Assembly (NCBI RefSeq): GCF_004799515.1
Contig: NZ_SSMX01000046.1
Location: 1-64,000, forward strand
Length of the DNA stretch: 64,000 nt
Direction of reading: 5' to 3'
Origin: Phenylobacterium sp.
Lineage (GTDB): Bacteria; Pseudomonadota; Alphaproteobacteria; Caulobacterales; Caulobacteraceae
Shown one piece after another: positions 18,538 to 27,188 of the stretch (positions are counted from its first letter, which is position 1; each line of letters opens with the position of its first letter). The position numbers and the translations under genes are program-made. The notes beneath the pieces are model-generated. The model was not told the DNA's origin. It worked only from the letters and a program-made list of their open reading frames with translations, and did not search any database.

Positions 18538-19317
18538 CTAGTCGGCCAGCCGCCGGACCCAGATGTTGCGGAAGCTGATCGGCGGGCTGGGGTCGCCGTG
18601 CGCCTGCAGCTTGATCGGCGTATTGCCGTGGGCCTTGTAGAACGGCTTGCCGATGTAGCGGGTCTCGCCGGTCAGCACATAGTCGTTCTGGACCAGCACG
18701 CCGTTGTGCATCGCCGTGACCTTGGCCGGCGACTTCAGCGAGCCGTCGGCGTTGAACTTGGGCGCCGTCCAGATGATGTCGTAGCTCTGCCACTCGCCGT
18801 CCGGGCGCATGGCGTTGGCCAGCGGGATCGACTGCTTGTAGACGCTGGCGGCCTGGCCGTTGACGTAGGTGTCGTTCTTGTAGCTGTCCATGATCTGCAG
18901 CTCGTAGCCGTCGTCGCCCGGGCCGGTGGAGGCCAGGAAGACACCGGAGTTGCCGCGGCCCTGGCCCGTGCCCACGATGTTCTTGGGCTCGAGCCATTCG
19001 AGATGCAGCTGGTAGGAGCCGAAGGTCTCCTTGGTCTCGATGTTGCCGGCCTTCTTCTCCACGACCAGGATCCCGCCCTGGATCTTCCAGCCGGCCGGGG
19101 CCTTGTCCTTGGTGTTGACCCAGTGGCTGAGGTCCTTGCCGTCGAACAGGACGATGGCGTCCGACGGCGGGTCGGCGTCGCGGCGGCCGGGCGTCACCAC
19201 TGGCGGGACCGGCGAATAGATCTCGGTGTCCTGGGGCTTGGCGCCACCGGCGGGCGGCTGGGCGGCGGCGGGGATGGCCATGAGCAGGGCTCCGGCGAGG
19301 ATGAGGGCTGCGCGCAT
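18538..19317 (-). CDS. secreted DUF1080 (3-keto-disaccharide hydrolase-like) protein
   Basis: A 259-residue protein with a signal peptide (LILAGALLMAIPAAAQ) and one DUF1080 concanavalin-like domain (DAIVLFDGKDLSHWVN... LHLEWLEP... GNSGVFL... YELQIMDS), the fold of the 3-keto-glycoside lyase/hydrolase family. Its ATG overlaps the stop of the VOC gene (TGATG), so the two are co-translated. Confidence 0.9.
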   Translation of the reverse strand: MRAALILAGALLMAIPAAAQPPAGGAKPQDTEIYSPVPPVVTPGRRDADPPSDAIVLFDGKDLSHWVNTKDKAPAGWKIQGGILVVEKKAGNIETKETFGSYQLHLEWLEPKNIVGTGQGRGNSGVFLASTGPGDDGYELQIMDSYKNDTYVNGQAASVYKQSIPLANAMRPDGEWQSYDIIWTAPKFNADGSLKSPAKVTAMHNGVLVQNDYVLTGETRYIGKPFYKAHGNTPIKLQAHGDPSPPISFRNIWVRRLAD

Positions 19318-20075
19318 CAGGCCTGCACCAAGCGCACACGCGTTCCGGCGATCGTCACGTCTCCATCCTCCCGAAGCTTACCCCGCGCGCTGGCGGCCTC
19401 ACGAACCTTGGCCGGATCACGCACCTTGACGTCGAAGCGGGAGAGGCCTTCGCCCCGCCCGTCCGATGGCGCAACGAAGCGGACTTCGCCGCCGCCGTCC
19501 AGCGGGATGCACCAGAAGTTCGCATGCTCGCGCGCCGGCGCCCCCAGGACCTCGCTCCAGCGCCCGGCCATGGCCGGCGGATCGTCGGCCTGCACCTCGG
19601 CGCCGACAATCCCCACGGAGACGTCGGTGTCCACATGCTCGCGCCAGGCCGGGCCGCCCCACTCCCAGCGGTCCCAGGGCTCCATGAAGTCCACCGAGAC
19701 GATGGCGCCGCCGATGTCGCGCGGATGGATGTGGCTGTAGGCGACCGCGCCGTCCTCGCGGTTGTGCTCGGCGACCACCCGGGCGCCGGCCCCGGCGATG
19801 CGCTTGCGGACCTTGGGCATGTCCTCGACCTGCAGGATGACCATGTAGCCGCCGTCGCCGCCGCGCTTTTCCAGCAGCCGTCCGGCGGTGGTCCCGTCCT
19901 GTTTGGGCGAGACCACTTCCAGAAAGGTTTCGCCGATCGGGAAGACCGCGTTCCTCAGGCCGAACGCGCCGACGCCCGGATCGTCATAGGCGTAGTCCAC
20001 GCCCAGGATGGCGCGGATGTCGGCCTCGCAGGCCGCCAGGTCCTCGCCCACCAGGGCGATCTGTCGAAGGCGCAT
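19317..20075 (-). CDS. VOC-superfamily (glyoxalase-like) protein
   Basis: A 252-residue protein with the beta-alpha-beta-beta-beta repeats of the vicinal-oxygen-chelate fold: MRLRQIALVGEDLAACEADIRAILG opens the first module and the second begins about residue 135. It is a dioxygenase/isomerase-type fold, but the specific reaction is not evident. The start at 20075 is preceded by GGGGAGGA; a frame extension of five residues lacks a site. It heads a two-gene operon with the DUF1080 gene. Confidence 0.82.
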   Translation of the reverse strand: MRLRQIALVGEDLAACEADIRAILGVDYAYDDPGVGAFGLRNAVFPIGETFLEVVSPKQDGTTAGRLLEKRGGDGGYMVILQVEDMPKVRKRIAGAGARVVAEHNREDGAVAYSHIHPRDIGGAIVSVDFMEPWDRWEWGGPAWREHVDTDVSVGIVGAEVQADDPPAMAGRWSEVLGAPAREHANFWCIPLDGGGEVRFVAPSDGRGEGLSRFDVKVRDPAKVREAASARGKLREDGDVTIAGTRVRLVQA

Positions 20076-20187
20076 GGACGTCCTCCCCAAGGTCTTGTCG
20101 TTGGCCCCTAAGCTACAGGCTTCCGCTCAGGCGCCGCCAGGGTCTATCGATTGCGGCAAAGCCCAAAAGGAAAGACGAGGAACCGCC

Positions 20188-21012
20188 ATGGCCGACGCTC
20201 TCGACACCGGAACCCCCGACCTGCTCGCCGAACTGGATGAGGGCGTTCTTACCCTCACCTTGAACCGCCCCCAGGCGCGCAACGCCATGAGCGACGGGAT
20301 GAACCAGGCCCTGGCCGCCCAGCTCGCCTGGGCCGAGCTGGCGAGGGAGGTGCGCTGCGTGGTGCTGACCGGCGCGGGAGCCGGCTTCTGCGCCGGCGGG
20401 GACGTCAAGGGAATGAACGAGCGCAACGCCGGGCCCGGCGGCGGCTTGTCGATCGACGAGCAGATCGCCCGCCAGCGGGTCAACCAGCGCGCCACCGCCG
20501 GCAAGCTCTTCAAGATGCCCAAGCCCACCATCGCCGCCCTGCCCGGCGCGGCGGCCGGGGCGGGCCTGTCGCTGGCGCTGGCCTGCGACCTGCGGATCAT
20601 GGCCAGGAGCGCCTTCCTGACCACCGCCTTCGCCAAGGTGGGCCTGGCCGGCGACTATGGCGGAACCTACTTCCTGACCCAGCTGGTGGGCTCGGCCAAG
20701 GCGCGCGAGCTCTACTTCCTGTCCGACCGGGTGAGCGCCGAGGAGGCGCTCGGCCTGGGCCTGACCAACTGGGTCTGCGAGCCCGACGAACTGGCGGCCA
20801 AGACCCGCGAGCTGGCCGTCCGCCTCGCCGCCGGCCCCGCCATCTGCTTCCGCTACATGAAGGAGAACCTCAACCGGGCCATGGCCGGCGAGGTCGACGA
20901 CTGCCTGGACATCGAAGCCACCCACCACGTGCATTCCTCGCGCACCGACGACCACCGCGAGGCGGCCGCCGCCTTCGTGGAAAAGCGCCAGCCGGCCTTC
21001 GCCGGGCGCTAG
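20188..21012 (+). CDS. enoyl-CoA hydratase/isomerase-family protein
   Basis: A crotonase-fold enzyme of 274 residues. The family landmarks are visible: LNRPQARNAMSDGM (about 27), the oxyanion-hole segment GAGAGFCAGGDVKGMNE (about 65-80) and LPGAAAGAGLSLALACDLRIMA (about 120-140). It probably hydrates or isomerises an acyl-CoA. Acidic catalytic residues of the true hydratase are not clearly placed, so isomerase or other crotonase activity is possible. An AAGACGAGG site precedes the ATG. Confidence 0.92.
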   Translation: MADALDTGTPDLLAELDEGVLTLTLNRPQARNAMSDGMNQALAAQLAWAELAREVRCVVLTGAGAGFCAGGDVKGMNERNAGPGGGLSIDEQIARQRVNQRATAGKLFKMPKPTIAALPGAAAGAGLSLALACDLRIMARSAFLTTAFAKVGLAGDYGGTYFLTQLVGSAKARELYFLSDRVSAEEALGLGLTNWVCEPDELAAKTRELAVRLAAGPAICFRYMKENLNRAMAGEVDDCLDIEATHHVHSSRTDDHREAAAAFVEKRQPAFAGR

Positions 21013-21076
21013 TCCCGCCAGCGGCGCCCATGCTAGGTTGACGTCGGGGGCAAGCAACGGTTCAGGAGACCTGGGC

Positions 21077-21463
21077 ATGAAAGCTTTTGTTCCCGCCGCC
21101 GCCGCGGTCGTTGTGGCCGCGTTCTCCGCCGCCGCCGGGCCCGCCGCGGCCCAGCCGGCGGACAAGTCCAGCGACAGCTGCTTCCTGACCCGCTACCTGC
21201 GCGGGCACACGGTGGGCGACGACGGCCACACCCTCTATTTCAACGTCGACGGCAAGTGGACCGACCGGGTGAAGACCGCGGGCCCCTGCCTGGCGGCGGC
21301 GACCGCGTCAGACCCGATCGTCCTGCGCGACCGCGGCCAGGGCCGCATCTGCAAGCCCATCGACCTCGACCTCGCCGTGCGCGGCACGCGCTGCATCGTC
21401 AACGAGATCACCCGGCTGACGCCGGCCGAGGCCTCGGCGCTGCCAAAGCGCCAGCAGCCCTGA
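21077..21463 (+). CDS. small secreted protein, DUF6491-like (copy 2)
   Basis: 128 residues, with a signal peptide (AAAAVVVAAFSAAAGPAAA). Mature features: SCFLTRYLRGHTVGDDGHTLYFNVDGK, GRICKPIDLDL, RCIVNEITRLTPAE. It is most similar to copy 3, only 75 bp downstream, indicating a local duplication. CAGGAG precedes the ATG. Confidence 0.8.
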   Translation: MKAFVPAAAAVVVAAFSAAAGPAAAQPADKSSDSCFLTRYLRGHTVGDDGHTLYFNVDGKWTDRVKTAGPCLAAATASDPIVLRDRGQGRICKPIDLDLAVRGTRCIVNEITRLTPAEASALPKRQQP

Positions 21464-21538
21464 TCCGCCGCGCGGGGACGCGCTGCCTTGGCCGAGACAA
21501 TGGTCCAACACAACAGAAACGATCCGGGAGAAACCCCC

Positions 21539-21919
21539 ATGAAGCGTCTTGTTCTCGCCGCCGCCGGCCTCGCCGCGGCCGCCGCCCTCGGTTCCGCGTC
21601 ACCGTCCGCCGCCCAGCCCGACGCCAAACAGACCTGCTTCTGGACCCGCGACCTGCGCAACCACACGGTCGCCGACCCGCACACCCTCTATTTCAACGTC
21701 GGCGGCCGCGACGTCTATCGGGTGACCACCAGCGGCAACTGCCTGGCGGCGGTCTCCTCCAGCGACCCGATCGTGCTGCGCGACCGCACCTCCAGCGGCC
21801 AGGTCTGCAACAAGCTCGACCTGGACCTCGGCGTCCGCGGCGCCCGCTGTATCGTCTCCGACATGACCAAGCTGACGCCGGCCGAGGCCGCCGCCCTCCC
21901 TCGGCGTATCAAGCCCTAG
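21539..21919 (+). CDS. small secreted protein, DUF6491-like (copy 3)
   Basis: 126 residues, signal peptide (LAAAGLAAAAALGSASPSAA), then TCFWTRDLRNHTVADPHTLYFNVGGRD and a C-terminus of RCIVSDMTKLTPAEAAALP. Tandem with copy 2 and probably co-transcribed. Four Cys are shared between the copies. Confidence 0.8.
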   Translation: MKRLVLAAAGLAAAAALGSASPSAAQPDAKQTCFWTRDLRNHTVADPHTLYFNVGGRDVYRVTTSGNCLAAVSSSDPIVLRDRTSSGQVCNKLDLDLGVRGARCIVSDMTKLTPAEAAALPRRIKP

Positions 21920-21998
21920 TCTCTCTTGCGCATCGGAGACCGGATTCTGGGCCTGGAGGGGCTGTCCCTAGCGTCAAGTTCGATGTAAGCGCGGGGCC

Positions 21999-23015
21999 AT
22001 GCATCTTTCCCGCTTCAATCCCGTCCGCTTCGCCCATCTTCCGACCCCGCTGGAGCCTCTGCCGAGGCTCACCGAGGCCTTGTCCACGGCGGAAGGCGGC
22101 GGCCCCAACCTGTGGATCAAGCGCGATGATTGCACCGGCCTGGCCGGCGGCGGCAACAAGACCCGCAAGCTCGAATATCTGCTGGGCGACGCGCTGGCCA
22201 ACGACGCCACCACGCTGATCACCCAGGGCGCTGTGCAGTCGAACCACGTGCGCCAGACGGTGGCGGCGGCGGCGCTTTTCGGCCTGGACTGCGAGATCAT
22301 CCTGGAGGAGCGCACCGGCTCCAACGCCATCGACTACACCCAGTCGGGCAACGTCCTGCTGGACGAGCTGATGGGCGCCAAGATCCGCCGCGTGCCGGGC
22401 GGCACCGACATGAACGCCGAGCTTGCCAAGACCGCGGCTGAAGTGGCGGAGCGCGGCGGGCGTCCCTATGTGATTCCGGGCGGCGGCTCGAACGTCATCG
22501 GGGCGCTGGGCTACGTGGAATGCGCCTTGGAGCTGGTGAACCAGGCCAATGAGATGGGCCTCGAAATCGACCGTATCGTCACCGCCACCGGCAGCGCCGG
22601 GACCCACGCGGGGCTGGTCGCGGGCATCGCGGTGATGGGCGCCGACATCCCGATCCTGGGCATCGGCGTGCGCGCGCCGAAGGGGGCGCAGGAAGCCAGC
22701 GTCTTCAAGCTAGCGCAGGAGACCGCCGACATCCTGGGCCACAAGGACCGCGTCACCCGCGACCTGGTGGTGGCGGATTGCGACTACGTGGGCGCGGGCT
22801 ATGGCCTCGTCGACCAGGAGGTCATCGAGGCCCTAAAGCTGGCGGCGCGCACCGACGCGATCCTCCTGGACCCGGTCTACACCGGCAAGGCGATGAAGGG
22901 GCTGATCGCGCTCTCCCGCGCCGGCCAGTTCGACGGCGAGACGGTGGTCTTCCTGCACACCGGCGGCTCGCAGGGCCTGTTCGGCTACCAATCCGTCCTG
23001 GACGGCCACCTTTGA
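21999..23015 (+). CDS. D-cysteine desulfhydrase (PLP-dependent)
   Basis: A fold-type II PLP enzyme, 338 residues, of the ACC deaminase/D-cysteine desulfhydrase family. The PLP lysine lies in GGGNKTRKLEYLLGDAL (about 50), followed by ITQGAVQSNHVRQTVAAAALFG. HTGGSQGLFGY near the C-terminus is the conserved end motif. It would convert D-cysteine (or related D-amino acids) to pyruvate, H2S and ammonia. Its stop overlaps the start of an Asp/Glu racemase gene (TGATG), consistent with a D-amino-acid catabolic pair. Confidence 0.9.
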   Translation: MHLSRFNPVRFAHLPTPLEPLPRLTEALSTAEGGGPNLWIKRDDCTGLAGGGNKTRKLEYLLGDALANDATTLITQGAVQSNHVRQTVAAAALFGLDCEIILEERTGSNAIDYTQSGNVLLDELMGAKIRRVPGGTDMNAELAKTAAEVAERGGRPYVIPGGGSNVIGALGYVECALELVNQANEMGLEIDRIVTATGSAGTHAGLVAGIAVMGADIPILGIGVRAPKGAQEASVFKLAQETADILGHKDRVTRDLVVADCDYVGAGYGLVDQEVIEALKLAARTDAILLDPVYTGKAMKGLIALSRAGQFDGETVVFLHTGGSQGLFGYQSVLDGHL

Positions 23016-23734
23016 TGAGCGGCCCCTCGCCCGATAAGTCGCTCGTTCTGGGCGTGCTGGGCGGTATGGGGCCGGCGGCGACACTGGACTTCCTGACCAA
23101 GCTGCAGGCCTACACGCCGGCGGCGGCCGACCAGGACCATATCCGCGTCCTGATGGACATGAATCCCAAGGTGCCGGACCGCAACGTTCCGGGATCCGGC
23201 GCGGGCGCAGTGCTGGCCGAGATGGCCGGCGCCCTGGCCGGGGCCGGGGCCGATGTCCTGGCCATCCCCTGCAACACCGCCCACGCCTACGCCGACCTGA
23301 TCCAGCGGGCGAGCGGCCTGCCGCTGATCGACCTGATCGAGACCGGCGCCACCGCCGCCCACGATTCCGGCGCGCGGCGGGTGGGCGTGCTCGGCACCCG
23401 CGGCGGCCTCAAGCTCTATCGCGAATACCTGGCCGCCCAGGCCATGGGCCTGGTGCAGTTGCCGGCCCAGCGGCAGGACGACTTCATGGGCCTGATCTAC
23501 CGGATCAAGGCTGGCGAAGTGGGCGAGGCCTCGCGCCGGGAGATGGCGGCCTACGCCGCCGAACTGGTCGCAGCGGGGGCCGAGGCGATCGTCGCCGGCT
23601 GCACCGAGGTGCCCCTGGTGCTGGGCCCGGCCGACGTACGCGCGCCGCTGATCGATCCCGGCGAACGGCTGGCCAAGCGCTGCGTGGCGGTCTGCCTCGG
23701 CCTGGAGCCCGTGCCGGCCCTACCGGTGGCTTGA
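23015..23734 (+). CDS. aspartate/glutamate racemase family protein
   Basis: A 239-residue PLP-independent racemase. Both catalytic cysteines are visible: AIPCNTAHAY (about residue 85) and VAGCTEVPLVL (about 198). LGVLGGMGPAATLDFL opens the first domain. It interconverts L- and D-amino acids (aspartate most likely for this subfamily). It is translationally coupled to the upstream D-cysteine desulfhydrase. Confidence 0.92.
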   Translation: MSGPSPDKSLVLGVLGGMGPAATLDFLTKLQAYTPAAADQDHIRVLMDMNPKVPDRNVPGSGAGAVLAEMAGALAGAGADVLAIPCNTAHAYADLIQRASGLPLIDLIETGATAAHDSGARRVGVLGTRGGLKLYREYLAAQAMGLVQLPAQRQDDFMGLIYRIKAGEVGEASRREMAAYAAELVAAGAEAIVAGCTEVPLVLGPADVRAPLIDPGERLAKRCVAVCLGLEPVPALPVA

Positions 23735-23852
23735 AGACGAACGGTTTCCGTCCCCGCGCGGGATTGTCACGCCTGAAACAGTCCGGGCGCCCTTGCGCCG
23801 AACTTCCGTCCTAGGCTTGGTGTGCGCTCTTAGGTGAGAAAAGGCGGATTCG

Positions 23853-24674
23853 ATGAGGGTTTGGAAGCGGCGGAGGATCGGCGCCTTGGCGGCGGCCGTG
23901 GGTCTGGCGGGTGGACTGGCGGGTCTTTCCGCCCAGCACAGCGCCGCCCAGCCGCCCGCGCCGGTGCGTCCGGGGCCCGAGGCCTTCGGCTTCACCCAGC
24001 TGTTCATCAGCCCCTGCGGTGAGCCCTATCGCGGCAAGCGGGGCGATCCCTATCCGTCGGCCCTGTGGTTCAAGCAGGCCGACCTTAACCATGACGGGGT
24101 GGTCGACAAGACCGAGTTCATGGCCGACCACGCCGGCTTCTTCGACGCCCTGGATTCCGACGGGGACGGCATCCTCGATGGGCCCGAGATCGCCTTCTAC
24201 GAGAATCAGGTGGTGCCCGACGTCCTGGGGCCGGGCCACGTGAGCCTGCTGGTCCCGCCGCGCGGCGACGCCGGCGCGCCGGCGCTGGCCGATGCGGTCC
24301 TGCGGGGCGGCGAGGGGCGGCTGATCCTGGCGCAGTTCGGCCAGGGCACCTCGCCGGTCGAAGGCACCCACCCCAACGAAAACTACATGCCCGGCGACCT
24401 GGCCAGGGGGCCGGGCCAAGACCTCGGCGCGCGGCGCCCACCGCCCAAGGAATATGTCGGCACGGCGAAGTACAACTTCTTCGGCGAGACCGAGCCGGTG
24501 CGCGCCGCCGACACCAACCTGAACGGCCGCGTCACCAAGGCCGAGTTCATGGCCGCCGCCGAGCGGCGCTTCAAGCTCCTGGACAAGCGCCACGACGGGA
24601 AGCTCACCATGGACGAACTGCCGCTGACGGTGGCGCAGATCGAGCTCGCGCGGCAGGAACACCGCAAGCCCTAG
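23853..24674 (+). CDS. secreted EF-hand calcium-binding protein
   Basis: A 273-residue protein. After an N-terminal signal sequence (ALAAAVGLAGGLAGLSAQ) come two pairs of EF-hand loops: DLNHDGVVDKTE and DSDGDGILDGPE (about 75-115), then DTNLNGRVTKAE and DKRHDGKLTMDE (about 225-262). All four keep the acidic residues at loop positions 1 and 12, so calcium binding is likely at each. The middle region is unlike other domains I know. Role unknown; possibly calcium buffering or signalling in the periplasm. Confidence 0.85.
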   Translation: MRVWKRRRIGALAAAVGLAGGLAGLSAQHSAAQPPAPVRPGPEAFGFTQLFISPCGEPYRGKRGDPYPSALWFKQADLNHDGVVDKTEFMADHAGFFDALDSDGDGILDGPEIAFYENQVVPDVLGPGHVSLLVPPRGDAGAPALADAVLRGGEGRLILAQFGQGTSPVEGTHPNENYMPGDLARGPGQDLGARRPPPKEYVGTAKYNFFGETEPVRAADTNLNGRVTKAEFMAAAERRFKLLDKRHDGKLTMDELPLTVAQIELARQEHRKP

Positions 24675-24699
24675 GGCCCATCTCCTAAGGCCTGGGCCT

Positions 24700-25350
24700 T
24701 CAGCGCCAGCGCAACAGCCTGGTTCCCGCCGCCGCGCCCAGCGCGGCTACCAGCGCCATGCCCAGGGTGTACCAGATCGCCAGGAACGGGGCGGAGGTCT
24801 CGTCGCAGGCGAAGCCGTAGACCGCCGCCCCCACCGCGCCGGCGCAGCCGCCGGCCACCAGGCCTGCCAGCACCAGCCGGGTGGGCGCCAGGCCCCGGAC
24901 CGCCCAGACCGCCCCGGCCAGGAGCGGCAGACCGATAGTCGCGATCCGCCAGGGACAGATCATCGAGGTGTGGCCCATCAGGAGGTCGTGCTGGGCCTGT
25001 GGCGGGGCCAGCGCGAAGCGGGCCAGCGCCATGGCCGCCACCACCGCGAAGGGCGCGGCGGCGAGCCCGGCCAACACCCCGGCGCGCGCTCCGGGCCGCG
25101 CCAGGCGCCCGAGCAACGCGGCCAGGATCAGGCCGGTGATGGCCGCATAGCCGAACTTCATCCAGAACATCGGCGTCGACAGCGCCTGGGCAAGGTCCGG
25201 CCGCGGGCCGAGCCACACCAGCATCAGCGCGGTGGAGACCACGCCGCCCAGGCCCAGGCCCAGCGCCAGCCGGCGCGCCACCGCGCCCGGCGCGACCTTC
25301 GGCACGTCGGCCGACAGGCGGGCGATCAGCTCGTCAGTCGCCTTCGACAT
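24700..25350 (-). CDS. nrsF: NrsF-like anti-sigma factor (DUF1109)
   Basis: A 216-residue polytopic membrane protein with about six helices. DUF1109/NrsF proteins hold the ECF sigma factor SigF inactive in Caulobacter. Two Cys at residues 132 (SMICPWRI) and 182 (FACDETSAPF) sit where I recall the redox-sensing pair of Caulobacter NrsF (C131, C181), which respond to dichromate and cadmium. The gene overlaps sigF by 17 nt and is cotranscribed. Confidence 0.9.
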   Translation of the reverse strand: MSKATDELIARLSADVPKVAPGAVARRLALGLGLGGVVSTALMLVWLGPRPDLAQALSTPMFWMKFGYAAITGLILAALLGRLARPGARAGVLAGLAAAPFAVVAAMALARFALAPPQAQHDLLMGHTSMICPWRIATIGLPLLAGAVWAVRGLAPTRLVLAGLVAGGCAGAVGAAVYGFACDETSAPFLAIWYTLGMALVAALGAAAGTRLLRWR

Positions 25351-25894
25351 CTGAGCCTCCGTACTGGCCGCCCAGCGACTTCAGCCCGCGGTGGATCGCC
25401 ACCTTCACGGCCGATTCCGTCATGCCGTGCCTCTGCGCCGCCTCGCGGGTGGAGAGGCCGTCGATCTTGGTCTCACGGATCAGGTCGCGGGTCCGCGCCG
25501 GCAGGACCGCCATCACCCGCTCCAGGTCGCGCGCGGCCATGGCGGCCTCCGCCCCGCCCGCGGCGTCCAGAGCCGAGAACAGGGCGTCGGCCTCCTCGGC
25601 GGGCGCGCGCAGGTGCAGACGCGCGCGGCGCAGGGCGTCGATCAGCTTGTAGCGCGCGATCGCATAGGCCCAGGCGGTGAAGGGCTGGCCCGGGTCATAG
25701 GTGGCCCGGCGGCTATGCACGGCGATCAGCGTCTCCTGCACCAGGTCCTCGGCGTCCAGGCCCGGCGGGCAGCGGCGGCCGTAGAAGGCGCGCAGCAGCC
25801 TGCTGAGCTCGTCCAACAGCCGGCGATAGGGCTCGGCCTCCCCGGCGAGGCCGGCGAGCATCAAGCCTCGCAATCTGGGTTCGATCTCGTCCAA
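25334..25894 (-). CDS. sigF: ECF RNA polymerase sigma factor SigF
   Basis: A 186-residue ECF sigma factor. Region 2 (CPPGLDAEDLVQETLIAVHSRR and PFTAWAYAIARYKLIDALRR, about 42-90) and region 4 (VMAVLPARTRDLIRETKIDGLSTREAAQRHGMTESAVKVAIHRGLKSL, about 125-175) are intact. The gene pairs with nrsF. Upstream on its own strand is a perfect GTAACT-N16-CGAA promoter, so it is autoregulated. It most likely directs a protective response to metal or oxidative stress in the envelope. Confidence 0.93.
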   Translation of the reverse strand: MDEIEPRLRGLMLAGLAGEAEPYRRLLDELSRLLRAFYGRRCPPGLDAEDLVQETLIAVHSRRATYDPGQPFTAWAYAIARYKLIDALRRARLHLRAPAEEADALFSALDAAGGAEAAMAARDLERVMAVLPARTRDLIRETKIDGLSTREAAQRHGMTESAVKVAIHRGLKSLGGQYGGSDVEGD

Positions 25895-25911
25895 CGCCGC
25901 CGACTGAAGGG

Positions 25912-25937
25912 TTCGCTCAAGGCCAAAGAAAAGTTAC
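25912..25937 (-). promoter_or_regulatory. SigF-type promoter of sigF-nrsF
   Basis: Read leftward: GTAACT (25937-25932), exactly 16 nt, CGAA (25915-25912). This matches the Caulobacter SigF consensus GTAACC-N16-CGAA with one change in the -35. It lies 18 nt before the sigF start codon. Confidence 0.8.
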
Positions 25938-25950
25938 GCCTTGACCCTTC

Positions 25951-25976
25951 GTAACCTAAGCGCGCGTCTGAGCGAA
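25951..25976 (+). promoter_or_regulatory. SigF-type promoter of the DUF1223 gene
   Basis: GTAACC (25951-25956), exactly 16 nt, CGAA (25973-25976): a perfect match to the SigF consensus. It points right, to the gene starting at 26005, and is back to back with the sigF promoter 14 bp away. Confidence 0.85.
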
Positions 25977-26004
25977 CCCGGATAGAGCTTCACTGGAGAT
26001 CGCC

Positions 26005-26709
26005 ATGAAGGCCCTGACCGCCGCCCTGGCCGGCGCCGCAGCCCTGGTCCTCGGCCAGCCCGCCCTCGCCCAGCCCGCCGCTCTGCAATCCGGGCCGATC
26101 CAGGTGGTCGAGCTCTACACCAGCCAGGGCTGCTCCTCCTGTCCGCCGGCCGACCTGGCGGTGGCGGCGATCTCGGCGCGGCCGGAGATCCTGGCGCTCT
26201 CCTTCGGGGTCACCTACTGGGACGACCAGGGCTGGAAGGACACCTTCGCCCAGCAGGCCTTCACCGACCGCCAGTGGGCCTACGCCCGGGGCCTGCGCCA
26301 CAACAATGTCGGCACGCCGCAGGTGGTGGTGAACGGCCGGACCGACACCGTGGGCCAGAGCGTGGCCGAGATCGACCAGGCGCTGCGGGCCGCGGCCCTG
26401 CCGGCCGGCGGGCCGCAGGTCGGCCTGACGGCGGCCGAGGTCTCGGTCTCCGGGGCGGCGCCCGCCAAGTCCGCGGCGGTCTGGCTGGTGCGCTACGATC
26501 CCAAGGTCGAGCAGGTGCCGGTCAAGCGCGGCGAGAACAACGGCAAGACCCTGCCGATCAAGAATGCGGTCCGCCAGTTGGTGCGGCTGGGCGAGTGGTC
26601 CGGCGGCGAGAAACGCTTCGCCCTGCCCAAGGGGCCGCCGGACCTGAAGGCCGCGGTCCTGCTCCAGGCCGGGCCCGGAGGCCCGATCCTGGCCGCCGCC
26701 AAGGGCTAG
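26005..26709 (+). CDS. secreted DUF1223 thioredoxin-fold protein
   Basis: A 234-residue exported protein with a signal peptide (ALAGAAALVLGQPALA). The DUF1223 domain begins VVELYTSQGCSSCPPADLAV; the CSSC motif suggests a thiol-redox or metal-binding role. The conserved VTYWDDQGWKDTFA and GTPQVVVNGR segments are present. A perfect SigF promoter drives it, so it is a likely effector of the stress response controlled by the divergent sigF-nrsF operon. Confidence 0.9.
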   Translation: MKALTAALAGAAALVLGQPALAQPAALQSGPIQVVELYTSQGCSSCPPADLAVAAISARPEILALSFGVTYWDDQGWKDTFAQQAFTDRQWAYARGLRHNNVGTPQVVVNGRTDTVGQSVAEIDQALRAAALPAGGPQVGLTAAEVSVSGAAPAKSAAVWLVRYDPKVEQVPVKRGENNGKTLPIKNAVRQLVRLGEWSGGEKRFALPKGPPDLKAAVLLQAGPGGPILAAAKG

Positions 26710-27188
26710 AGCTGGGCCAGCAGGTAGTCGGCGGCGGAGACCTTGAACTCGCCGGCCTCCTCGATGTTGAGCTCGGTGACCGTCCCGTCCTTGACGATCA
26801 TGGAATAGCGCTGCGAGCGCTTGCCCATCCCGAAGCGCGAGGCGTCGAAGCTGAGGCCCACCGCGTCGGTGAAGGCCGCGCCGCCGTCGGCGATCATCAC
26901 GATGTCCTCGCCCACCGCCTGATCCTCGGCCCAGGCGCGCATGACGAAGGCGTCGTTGACCGACAGGCAGGCGATGACGTCGACGCCCTTGGCCTTGATG
27001 TCGCTGGCCAGCTGCTTGAAGCCCGGCAGATGCTTGGCCGAGCAGGTGGGCGTGAAGGCGCCCGGCAGGGCGAACAGGGCCACCGTCTTGCCCGCGAAGA
27101 ACTCGTCGCTGGAGACCGGCTTGGGACCCTCGGCGGTGGCCAGGGTGATGGTGACGCTGGGCAGCTTGTCGCCAACTTTGATGGTCAT
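26706..27188 (-). CDS. peroxiredoxin (Prx5-type)
   Basis: A 160-residue thiol peroxidase. The peroxidatic Cys lies in PGAFTPTCSAKHLPGF (about 48), followed by the family sequence VNDAFVMRAWAEDQ. It reduces hydroperoxides using glutaredoxin or thioredoxin. The length and motifs fit the Prx5/AhpE-like group. Its stop shares a CTAG with the stop of the convergent DUF1223 gene. Confidence 0.93.
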   Translation of the reverse strand: MTIKVGDKLPSVTITLATAEGPKPVSSDEFFAGKTVALFALPGAFTPTCSAKHLPGFKQLASDIKAKGVDVIACLSVNDAFVMRAWAEDQAVGEDIVMIADGGAAFTDAVGLSFDASRFGMGKRSQRYSMIVKDGTVTELNIEEAGEFKVSAADYLLAQL

